64,000 bases of DNA from Dactylorhiza incarnata (taxonomy: Eukaryota > Streptophyta > Magnoliopsida > Asparagales > Orchidaceae), in the NCBI GenBank assembly GCA_033032865.1, contig JAWHQI010000201.1, positions 4,341,501 through 4,405,500 on the forward strand, written 5' to 3'. The position numbers and the translations under genes are program-made. A model generated the notes under the pieces. It had not been told where the DNA came from. It saw only the letters and a list, made by a program, of their open reading frames with translations, and searched no databases. Shown here piece by piece: positions 20,910 through 29,746 of this stretch; position 1 is the first letter of the stretch, and every line of letters starts with the position of its first letter.

Positions 20910-22130
20910 GATGTTGGCGACGATGCGGGGACATCGAGAAGGCAAGAGGAGCCTTCGGGAAGCAGTGCTACTACTCCGGGCCTTATGAATATGGGCATGT
21001 CCCCAGCTGATTTCTGTCACATGCTAGCGGAAGCCATGGTAGCGGCTCAAGCTGCGGCGATGCCACGGGTTCCGACGCCTGTGGTGCAAGTTACGACTCC
21101 TGTTACTCCGGCAGCTACACCAGATACACCGGAGGTTAGAGTGAGGCAAGCAGAGCCTTTAGCGGAGAGAGCTTATGGGATGGGCGATCGATTTATGAAG
21201 TACTTCTTGAGTTTCCATCCTCCGACATTCAAGGGAGTTGGCACTCCAACGGATGCCAAAGATTGGCTTTAGAGGATCCAGGAACTGTTGAAGGCAGCAG
21301 ATACCCCAGCGGAGAGGCAGTCCCACTTCGCGAGCTTCATGTTAGAGGGCGATGCGAAGCTGTGGTGGGTGAATCACAGTGGTCACCATTTCCTTGGGCG
21401 CGTTCCGTCCATGGAGGAGTTTGGGAATGTGTTCCTCAAGCGTTATATTCGGTCGTCGACGAGGTTAGCACTGCAACGGCAGTTCTTATATTTGGTGCAG
21501 CGGGAGAAGACAGTGGACGAGTATCTGCAAGAGTTCACTCGTTTGGGTCGTTATGCGGGAACGACTATGGCAGATGATGAAGAGAGGGACAATCTCTTCT
21601 ATCAAGGTTTAAGAGAAAATTTAAGGCAGTCATTGATAGCCTTAACGAACGTGGGATTTAATGAGTTGGTCGAAGCCACTCGCACATTAGAAAGCGACCT
21701 GGAGCGAACCCAGCAGAGAAAGGGTTTTGCGGCAAAGCAGGGAGAAGGAAAGCCTTCTCAGTCTCAGTCTCATTGGAAGTCCGAGGGCAACCGATGGAAG
21801 AAGAAGCCCCGTCCTAGTGGGCCTGGGGAGAGAAGTGGCGCACCTTCGGGAGATTTTCGTACCAAAGGTCCATTTACTTGTTTCAAGTGTGGCAAGGTGG
21901 GTCACATAAGTCAGTTTTGTACCGAGTGCGGAGCTGAACAAGAGCCGAGGCAGGAACAATCGGTGCATTCCGGCCCTAGTGTTGGGGAGAAAGGGAAGGC
22001 GGCAGAGTCGAGTGCTTCACGGTTCCCTCCGGTGCAGCCTAGAGCGTATAATCTTGGGCAGCAAGAAGCGATTCGTCAACCCGATGTGGTGACAGGTACG
22101 AAAAGTTTAAGTTTTCATTTGTCACGGTAA
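20910..22130 (+). pseudogene. E3 gag
   Basis: The frame is open from 20910, after the candidate acceptor. The first internal Met is at 20985 (MNMGMSPADF). One stop, TAG at 21270-21272, interrupts an otherwise continuous frame to 22130. The retrotransposon-gag fold is clear (AKLWWVNHSG, FLKRYIRSS, REKTVDEYLQEFTRLGRYA), followed by a basic linker and a zinc knuckle CFKCGKVGHISQFC. The stop sits where gag relatives have a non-stop codon, and CAG to TAG is a likely origin (inferred). The last 17 residues after QPDVVTG differ from the expected protease start. Gag forms the virus-like particle in the cytoplasm. Confidence 0.88.
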
Positions 22131-22170
22131 TGTTGCTTACAACCTTTCATGTTTTTATGCACGTGGTTAG
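22096..22170 (+). other. Candidate 75-base intron or insertion at the gag/protease border
   Basis: GTACGAAAAG to CGTGGTTAG has GT and AG ends and is AT-rich. Removing it continues the gag frame as VTGFVLVSG, which resembles the start of a gypsy protease better than the unspliced reading. This could equally be chance sequence at a deletion border. Confidence 0.25.
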
Positions 22171-22173
22171 GTT

Positions 22174-23203
22174 TTGTGCTTGTTTCGGGTATCTGTGAAA
22201 GAGAAAAAGGACGGAAGCATGCGGTTGTGCATTGACTACCGTGAGCTGAATAAGTTGACCGTCAAGAATAAATATTGGATTCCCCGAATCGATGATTTGT
22301 TCGACCAGTTAGTGGGGTCGGTGGTGTACTCCACGTTGGACTTGAAGTCGGGGTACTACCAGTTGAAGATTCGGGAAGAGGACATTGCCAGGACAGCATT
22401 TGGGACTCGGTATGGCCACTATGAGTTTTCGGTGATGCTGTTCGGACTGACAAACGCGCCATCTATGTTCATGGATTTGATGAACAAAGTTTTTTGACCG
22501 TTTTTGGATTCGTTTGTGGTGGTATTCATAGATGATATTTTGGTATATTTGAAATCGGAAGCGGAGCACGAGTCTCATCTGAGATTAGTGTTGCAAACGT
22601 TGAGGGAGAATCAGCTTTATGCTAAGTTCTCGAAGTGCGAGTTTTGGAGCGAGAAGGTGGCATTTTTGGGTCACATGGTCAGTGGGGATGGGGGTGGCGG
22701 TAGATCCGGCGAAGATTGAAGCCATTAGAGATTGGCCTGTTTTGAAAACCGTGGCGGAAGTCCGGAGTTTCCTTGGACTAGCCGGTTATTACAGAAGGTT
22801 CGTGGAGAACTTCTCGCAGGTGGCATTGCCCCTAACCACTCTTACTCGTAAGGACCAAAAGTTTGTATGGATGCCGGAGTGTGCCCGTGCGTTTGAGAAT
22901 TTGAAGGAAAGGTTGATGTCTGCTCCGATCCTCAGTCTTCCTAGTGGGACGGATGGATTTCAGATTTTCAGTGACGCATCAGGTTGCGGTTTGGGTTGCG
23001 TGCGGGTGCAGCACGACAATGTGATAGCTTATGGGTCAAGGCAGTTAAAGACTCATGAGAGGAATTACCCCGTCCATGATCTAGAGTTGGCGGCGGTAAT
23101 ATTTGCGTTAAAATTGTGGCGGCACTATGTTTATGGTGCAAAGTTGGAGATCTTGACGGATCACAAAAGCCTGAGAAAAGGATCTGAATATGCGGCAGCG
23201 TAG
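22174..23203 (+). pseudogene. E3 reverse transcriptase and RNase H
   Basis: Begins abruptly at [17 protein letters not shown], so the protease and the N-terminus of the reverse transcriptase are missing. The active site [10 protein letters not shown] is intact. Breaks are a TGA at 22495-22497 before PFLDSF (CGA to TGA is likely), an extra G in the G-run near 22689-22696 that shifts the frame, and a small deletion after ILTDHKSL near 23165-23190. The RNase H block [11 protein letters not shown] retains its Asp. The connection block [12 protein letters not shown] confirms gypsy. Confidence 0.9.
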
Positions 23204-24505
23204 GTGGGTCGAGTTCCTTGGGGACTATGACGTGGAGATTCAGTATACACCAGGCAAAGCCAACGTGGTGGCGGATGCCTTGAGTAGGAAGTACTCCGGG
23301 CAAGGTAATTGGATTGAGGCGCATGACGAGTGTTTGGTGCGAGACTTGGAGTCTCTTGACATTGCTTGTGTGGCTAGAGGCGAGTCTAGCGTGGCTCGCT
23401 TGAACTGGATTGAAATGCAGTGTGATATATCAGATCGAATCCGAGAGGCGACTAGTGCATACAAAGAGTGCCAATGGTTGGTGTTGGAAGCTCAGCAAAG
23501 CGAGGGCAGTGCTTTGGAGATGGTCGGTGGGATATTGAAGAGATACGAACGGGTTTGTATTCTGTGCTTTGGCAAGCTCCACGAGGAGTTGATGTTTGAG
23601 GCTCACTTTACGAAGTACTCCATTCATCCAGGTAGTACAAAAATGTACTCGGTTATGAAGAAATCCTTTTGGTGGCCTGGGATGAAGCGGGATGTAGCTG
23701 AGTATGTAAGCCGGTGTCAGACTTGTGCCTTAGTGAAGGCTGAGTGCCAAAGGCCCGACGGGTTCTTGAAGCCTCTTCCTATTCCTGAATGGAAATTCAA
23801 CGATATCTCTATGGATTTTGTGCATGGTTTGCCTCGATCGCAGCAGGGTAACGATGCGATTTGGGTGATAGTGGATCGCCTGACCAAGGTGGCTCACTTC
23901 ATTCAGAATCAGAAGGGCGATGGCGTGGAGAAGCTCGTGGAGCTTTATGTTTGAAATATTGTGCGATTGCACGGGATTCCTAAGAGCATTGTTATTGATC
24001 GCGATGGGCGATTCACGTCGAAGGACTGGAGGTTAGTGCAGAAAAGTTTAGGCACCAAACTCAAGTTTAGTACCACGTTCCATCCGCAGACCGATGGTCA
24101 GACGGAGCGAAAGAATCGTACTTTGGAGGATATGTTGAGGATGTGTGCTCTTGACTTTGGTAGAAGTTGGGAAGACCACCTTTTCATGGTGGAGTTCGCT
24201 TATAATAATAGCTTCCAGGCGAGTATCAAGATGGCGCCATATGAAGCATTACATGGAAGGAGGTGTCAAACGCCGATGTTTTGGGAAGAGGCGAGAGGCA
24301 CTAAGCTTTTGGGAAAGCAAGTGGTGACTGATGCTTGCGAGATCGTGCAGACGATTCAGAAGCGCGTGAAGGTTGCCCAGGATTGGCAAGCGAAGTATTT
24401 TAACACGCGCCATAGAAATGTAGAGTTTGTAGTGGATGACATGGTCTACTTGAAGATCAAGCCGTTCAAGGGGTTTTGCGTGTGCGGAGACTCAAGAAGT
24501 TGAGT
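23190..24505 (+). pseudogene. E3 integrase
   Basis: Starts with the end of RNase H (GKANVVADALSRK). The integrase zinc-binding region follows (HFTKYSIHPG, then CQTCALVKAEC). The core has [23 protein letters not shown] and [18 protein letters not shown], so all three catalytic acidic residues are present. One TGA at 23952-23954 interrupts the core, again in a CGA context by inference. The frame is lost near 24475, at the start of the C-terminal domain. Confidence 0.9.
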
Positions 24506-24870
24506 CCGAGATATTTGGGTCCGTTCGAGGTTACAGAGCGTATAGGCAAAGCAGCCAATCATTTGGCATTGTCCTCCGAGCTGAGTGGATTACATGCTAT
24601 TTTCTATGTCTCTATGCTGAGGAAAGCTTTGGTAAAGCCAAGCGTCGTGGTCGAAGCGGCTGTGGTGCTGGTGATGGAGGATCTGAGGACGTAGGTTTGT
24701 CCAATCTGCGTGGAGGACTCGGAAGTCCGGCAGTTGCGTAACAAGGAAGTCAGGCTTGTAAAGGTGCGATGGGACAATTGCGGGCGAGACGAATTCTCTT
24801 GGGAGCGTGAGCCAGAGATGCAGGAGGCTTTCCCAGAACTTTTTGCATCAAGTATGCATCGTAGTTTTCT
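24476..24870 (+). pseudogene. E3 integrase C-terminus with chromodomain-like tail
   Basis: Continues integrase in a shifted frame: [17 protein letters not shown], then the typical FYVSMLRKAL. A stop near 24694 is followed in the same frame by EVRQLRNKEVRLVKVRWDN and EFSWEREPEMQEAFPELF. This resembles the chromodomain-type tail of Del/Tekay elements, which targets insertion to heterochromatin. The call of a chromodomain is by pattern only. Confidence 0.75.
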
Positions 24871-24903
24871 GATTCAGTTTTGTAATTTTGAGGACGAAAT
24901 TCT

Positions 24904-24920
24904 TTTAAGGGGGGTGGAGT
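24904..24920 (+). other. E3 polypurine tract
   Basis: TTTTAAGGGGGGTGGAGT directly precedes the 3' LTR TGTAACACC. Confidence 0.9.
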
Positions 24921-27033
24921 TGTAACACCCCATTTTTGTTGTTCTGCGAGTTAACGTCGGGCGGTAGGTGCTACCGCCGGCAGTAGTTAAAGGCGAGAGG
25001 TCGACGATCATCAACGGGGCGCGTTTTTGTCAAAGGCACTAGCGCGGCGTGGTAGTGCTAGCGCGGCACGGTAGAAGGTGGCTAGAAAGTGAAAAATGAG
25101 GTCTGCTGCTAGCGCGGGGCTATAGCCCTACCGCTGGCGTTAGGTCTTCTTCTCAGCGGGCAACCACTAAAGCGGTAGGAGGGTTCACGGAGTTAGCACG
25201 GCGCGTTAGCGCTACCGCCGCGCGGTAGCTGATGGAACCAGATTCGTAAATAGCTAATATGGGCGTCCATTTGGTTTAGATCTTGATCGGACGGCTGTTA
25301 TTGGTTCGTGGGAGAACCCTAAGTAGGGCTGAGAAGGATTCCTTTCATCATTCCTTTTCTTTTTGGGTTTTGAGGGCTTGAGAGAGAGGAGGGGTTTGGA
25401 GGAGGAAGAGAGCTAGTTCCCGCCATTGTTGGAGCTTCGGAGCTCCATTCGCCGATCCGAGACCGACAGCGCGTAGGGGACGTCGAGGCGCTTCTTCTCC
25501 TCCATTCTTGTGCAACTTTCCCATGGCTAGGAGGAAATCTCAAAAGGTAACGACATTTCTCCTCCCGGTCTTTAGGATGCGTGCATGTCATCCCTTTTTC
25601 CTCTCTTTTTCTGCATTTTGTCACCGGATCCGTCGTGTGAGAGGGATTCGGTTCGCAATGGTTCAAGAGGAACCATCGGGTTGATTGAGTCCATCCCCGA
25701 CATGATTTGCACTAGAGATCCGCTCTGTTAGTGGATTAGGCATTGTGGTTGAAGCCGGATTCACGACCGTTGGTCCGATTCGGTGATGTTGATTGACGCG
25801 CATTTTAGGGATTTTGCTAGAAATCCGAATACGACGAATTCGTCGTCGTGATGCCCTTGTGGGTTCGTAAGTTGACGAATGTTGGTTTTTGGGCGGGGAA
25901 AATATTGTGCGTATTGTGAGGCGTGTGATGCCTAGTGATGTGTGAAGGCGTGATTTGGTCTTTGTGGTCGGTTGTCTATCCCGTGAATGCCGGAATTCAT
26001 GTGTGGAGAGTGTCCCGGCAAGACAAGTCCCTTTAGTGTTGGCGGCAAGAGCAAGTGAACTGTCTTACAAGCCCAATGGTATGGTGGGCCAGGCGCAGTG
26101 GGTCACAGCGTGAGCTCTTGGCCTTGGGCTATGATGCCCTTTGGGGGAAGTGTTGAGTACCACGTGGTTGTGCTATGCTGTGTGCAATGTTGGCGGCAAG
26201 GACATATGAGCTGTTTGACAAGCCTGATGGCATGGTGGGCCAGGCGCGGTGGGTCACAGCGTGAGTTCTTGGCCTTGGGCTATGATGCCCTTTGGGGGAA
26301 ATGCCGAGTGCCCCGTTTTTGTGTTGTGGATTATGATGATGTGTTAGATTTATACGCTTTAGGGTGCTTTGGGTGAAACCCGGGTTGCATTCATAATGAA
26401 TTTGTAGGCCCCTTTTATTACTTGCTCAACATAGAAATGTGGATGATGTTTGTGACACTCATTCCTGTTGTTTATGTTGCTTTTCTTTATATACATGTGC
26501 ATTCGAAGTGCTGACTTGCAGGGTGATGTAGTTCCCTGGGGTCCGCTAGGATGGCTGGGAGGAGGGGTGTTGTTACACCGTTTGTGGTCAGCCATAGAAG
26601 ACCCTCGTTTACCGCTCTTTGTGATTTGGATGCAGGCCAAGGATCGCAGGCCGGAACCAGCTCGCAGGCCAAAAAGGCCTAAAGCTTCATGAAGTGTTTA
26701 CTTAGCTTCCTTGTCTTTCTGTACTTATCTTTTTTTTATTTCCGGCTTGCATGCCGAGGTAGCTTAGGTAAGCTAGTTTTTCTCTTTTGGGGATTTCTTA
26801 TGTGTGTTGAATGATTGATGACTCGAACTCTGGTTTTGTAAGGCCTTAAGGCCAGTTTTACTCCTATGTAGTTGTGGACAATCTCTGTGTTTCTTAGTTT
26901 TAATTTCCGCTATGTTATCTAAGTTTTGAGTTGGGTAGTTATATCATATTTTAATACTGAATCTGTGGCGGTTATATGATGTAGGGTCCCAGCCGGACCT
27001 ATATTATATAGTCATTACAGGGGACGTGTTATA
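24921..27033 (+). repeat. E3 3' LTR
   Basis: Starts TGTAACACCCC and ends GTGTTATA. It carries the same word cluster (about 24945-25245), leader exon (25523-25546) and 151-bp duplication as the 5' copy, with scattered substitutions. Confidence 0.93.
25523..25546 (+). other. Leader exon copy in E3 3' LTR
   Basis: Identical to 19240-19263, including the GTAACG donor, although the two LTRs differ at many other positions. Confidence 0.45.
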
Positions 27034-27385
27034 ATCAGTCGGCCAAGTGGCCGCCCGACCTGGGTGAGAGGGAGGTCGCCCCCAGCAAGGGCCATTAGCC
27101 TAAATCGGGCAGCCAATTGGCCGCCCGACCTCGGCGAGAGGGAGGTCGCCCCTGGCGAGGGGCAGTGGCTGAGATCGAGCGGCCAAGTGGCCACCCGACC
27201 TGGGCGAGAGGGAGGGCGCCCCCGGTGGGGGCGGCATCCAAGATCAGGTGGCCAAGTGGCCGCCCGACCTGGGCAAGAGGGAGGCCGCCCCCGGCGGGGG
27301 CGGCGACCGAGGTCGGGCGGCCAAGAAGCTACCCGACCAAGGCGAGAGGGGGCCGCACCTGGCGGGGGAGGCGATGATGGAGGCG
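27034..27385. repeat. Host ~70-bp tandem array, five units
   Basis: Cores of the type GGCCAAGTGGCCGCCCGACC start at 27041, 27111, 27181, 27250 and 27319, a period of 69-70 bases. Each core is half of an inverted repeat (CGGGCGGCCA / TGGCCGCCCG). Open frames across the array, in three phases, are repeat artefacts. ATCAG at its left edge is the E3 target duplication. Confidence 0.85.
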
Positions 27386-27756
27386 ACGGCGGCGATGTCT
27401 GCGATGGCGGTGAGGTCGGTGATGGCTGCAGCGGTTATGGCTGCGACGATTACGGCGGCGGCAGTTATCCTCCAGTAGTTACGCCTCTAGTGGGGGATCT
27501 TTGGATAACCGCCCCCTCATGGATGGGGTGTGGTCAGCGCCTCTAAGAAGACCCCATCATTTGCCCCCCAAGTCCCCGCAACTACGAGTTGAAGCGAATG
27601 GAGTGTGGGGACTTCTTCTCGAAATCTGGATGACACATATAATGTTTGGCGGTGGTGTCCATGCAACAAAATGCCTAAGAGGTGCGCAAGGCAAGCTAGC
27701 CTCCGGGTGGAGAGATTGGTTGCGCCTGTGCTAGGAATGGTGTGAGTAAGGTCTGC
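27386..27756. other. GC-rich unassigned host layer
   Basis: It starts with degenerate GGCGATGG / GCGGCGG trinucleotide-like sequence to about 27475, then a mixed stretch with TTTGCCCCCCAAGTCCCC near 27560. No ORF here looks like a protein. By feel it resembles LTR sequence of a Tat-type element, but I cannot support this with a partner copy. Confidence 0.35.
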
Positions 27757-28108
27757 CTGGGTGCACGCGGAAGGGGCGCCTGTGCGGTGTGCGCGGGTGG
27801 GATGGCCGCCCATGCACTGAGCGCGCACGGGGAGTGTGCCCGTGCATTGTGCACGCGCGGGAAGTGCGCCTGCGCATTGTGCGTGCGCAGGGAGGGTGCG
27901 CATGCACGTGATGTACTACCTCGTGCTGCACGCACGCGGGATGGGCACCCGCGCGATGCGCGCGCGCGGGAAGTGCTCTTGCGCGCTACGCGCTTCCGGG
28001 TTATGTTTCTGCGCGCTGCGCTTGCACTAGATGGACACCTGCATGCGGTGCACCTGCGGGGAGTGCCCCATCGAAGTGCGTGCATGAGACGGGCGCCTGT
28101 GTGATGTG
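27757..28108. repeat. ~30-bp degenerate GC-rich tandem array
   Basis: About eleven degenerate units, each roughly TGCACGCGCGGGAAGTGCGC plus about 10 bases, separated by about 30 bases. Open frames on both strands are repeat artefacts. The array ends at the E4 target duplication GCTCG (28109-28113). Confidence 0.75.
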
Positions 28109-28113
28109 GCTCG

Positions 28114-28257
28114 TGTTGGAATATGCTTTCCGCATCTCTTGGTTTGACAATAACAAATCCTATTTTATTTGATCTTGCTTGTGTTTATAGTGTGCAGGTA
28201 GTAAAGTTTTTAAAACCCTTATTCACCCCACCTCTAAGGGCGCCTACAGATCCAACA
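28114..28257 (+). repeat. E4 5' LTR, internally deleted
   Basis: It retains both correct ends (TGTTGGAATATGC and GATCCAACA) but lacks about 1.45 kb from the middle compared with the 3' LTR. The junction lies near 28197-28205. The promoter and word cluster are gone. Confidence 0.85.
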
Positions 28258-28259
28258 AG

Positions 28260-28275
28260 TGGTATCAAACCTAGG
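28260..28275 (+). other. E4 primer-binding site
   Basis: TGGTATCAAACCTAGG lies two bases after the LTR end. It is an initiator-Met site with a G-to-A change (TCAGAG to TCAAAC). Confidence 0.8.
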
Positions 28276-28306
28276 TTATTCCAAACAAGCTTAACAACCG
28301 AGAATA

Positions 28307-29746
28307 ATGGCGTCTCTTGATCATGATCTCGCTTCTACTAGTGGGGAAAATTTTAATATAAATGAAAAAGTATTATCACCACCTTTATTTATGGGCAAAA
28401 ATTATAAAGGGTGGAAAATATTAATGAAAAATTTTCTTAAGGCCTTAGATGAAAATGTTTGGAATATTACTATTGAAAAGCCACCTAGCGTACTAACTAG
28501 AAACGAAATTGTTTTAAATGGAAAATCTATGAATAGTATATTTTGTGCGTTAGACCAAAATATTTTCAAACTTATTTATACTTTACCTACCGCATATGAA
28601 ATTTGGAATTTTCTTGAAAGAACTTATGATTCTCCTTCTATAGGTATGAAACATTCACAAGAATCGGAGAATATGCAAGCCTACACAAAAGTTCAAGAAA
28701 GCTCCTCACGGGATGGATCAATGGAGCACACATCATGTGAAAGAGAAGAATAAATACTATCTTCGGAAGAGGAGTGCCAAAAAGATGTCAAAGAAACGAT
28801 ATGTTCAAATCGTGCCTCTCCCGAGAGCAATGTAAGGAAATTAAATTCCATTTTTTGTACTTCTATCTCTACATTACAATTGTTTCAAACTACAAAGCAA
28901 AAAATTAAGAAATTAAAAAATACTAATAAACATTTGCGCTTAGAAAATAAAAATTTAAAGGCAAAAATTAATGAAGAATCAAATTCCAATTTATCTAGTT
29001 CTACCCATGGCTCCTTAGTTGAAAACATTACACCTTGTGTAGAATATAATGAATTAAAATAAAAACAGAAGAAACTTGAAAAATAACTTCTTTTTATAAA
29101 AGAACAAAATGAAATATTATGTTTAGAAAATTCATCTTTGAAAAATGATTGTGCTAAGTGTAAAGACTATAAAATTGAAACTAGAGAGATGGATGAAACA
29201 TTTGATGAATATAGAAATAACTATCAAAATCGTATTGATTCAATTGTTTCCATTCTTAAAAATAGCACAATCGCTTATAATAAAGCTAGGCATAATCTAA
29301 AGATCAAAAATGATGAATTAAATACAAAAATCAACTTGCTTATGAAATTTATAAATAAAAATTCACAATATCAAGAAATATCTAAAAGCATGTTGAATAT
29401 GAATATTTTAACTAAGACAAATAATGGGAGTAAGAAACACAAAGTATTTGTAAATCAAAGTCAAAATCACCATTATTTACAGAATCATGTTTCTCCCAAC
29501 ATAAAATTAAATGTTCACAAATTTCCTATAAACAAAGTTTTACAAAAGCATCATGGAAATTTGACAAATAAAAACAATATTAAACTAAGGTTTGAATGGA
29601 GGCCCAAAGTTAAAGATGAAATACTAACTCCACTCAAAAAGGCTCATTCATTACTATCTCCCCAAAAGCAAACACGATGTATTTGGGTACCCAAAGGAAC
29701 CGTCACACCCGGTCCTCTTTGGATACCTAAATCTCTCATTTATTAG
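28307..29746 (+). pseudogene. E4 copia gag relic
   Basis: Starts at the ATG at 28307 (MASLDHDLAS). The N-terminal block PPLFMGKNYKGWKILMKNFL is the usual copia gag opening (UBN2/DUF4219 type), followed by SIFCALDQNIFKLIYTLPTAYEIWNFLE. A stop at 28751-28753 and others near 29060 and 29081 interrupt what is otherwise a single frame to 29746. The middle and C-terminal parts are Lys/Asn-rich and coiled-coil-like, ending in the WVPKGT region that precedes the protease in relatives. No zinc knuckle is visible. Protease and everything after it are absent. Confidence 0.75.

Larger units (their letters stand above)
18638..27033 (+). mobile_element. E3: Tekay-like Ty3/gypsy retrotransposon
   Basis: LTRs of 2,112 and 2,113 bases (18638-20749 and 24921-27033) are flanked by a perfect ATCAG duplication (18633-18637 and 27034-27038). 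An initiator-Met primer site follows the left LTR. The purine tract and its GACGAAATTCTTTTAAGGGG context before the right LTR are typical of Del/Tekay chromoviruses. Domain order gag, reverse transcriptase, RNase H, integrase and chromodomain-like tail confirms gypsy. The protease is deleted and several frameshifts and stops break pol. Confidence 0.93.

Noticed and set aside
27064..27546. A 160-residue Gly/Arg/Pro-rich ORF
   Set aside because: It is entirely within the 70-bp array, with competing frames in all phases.
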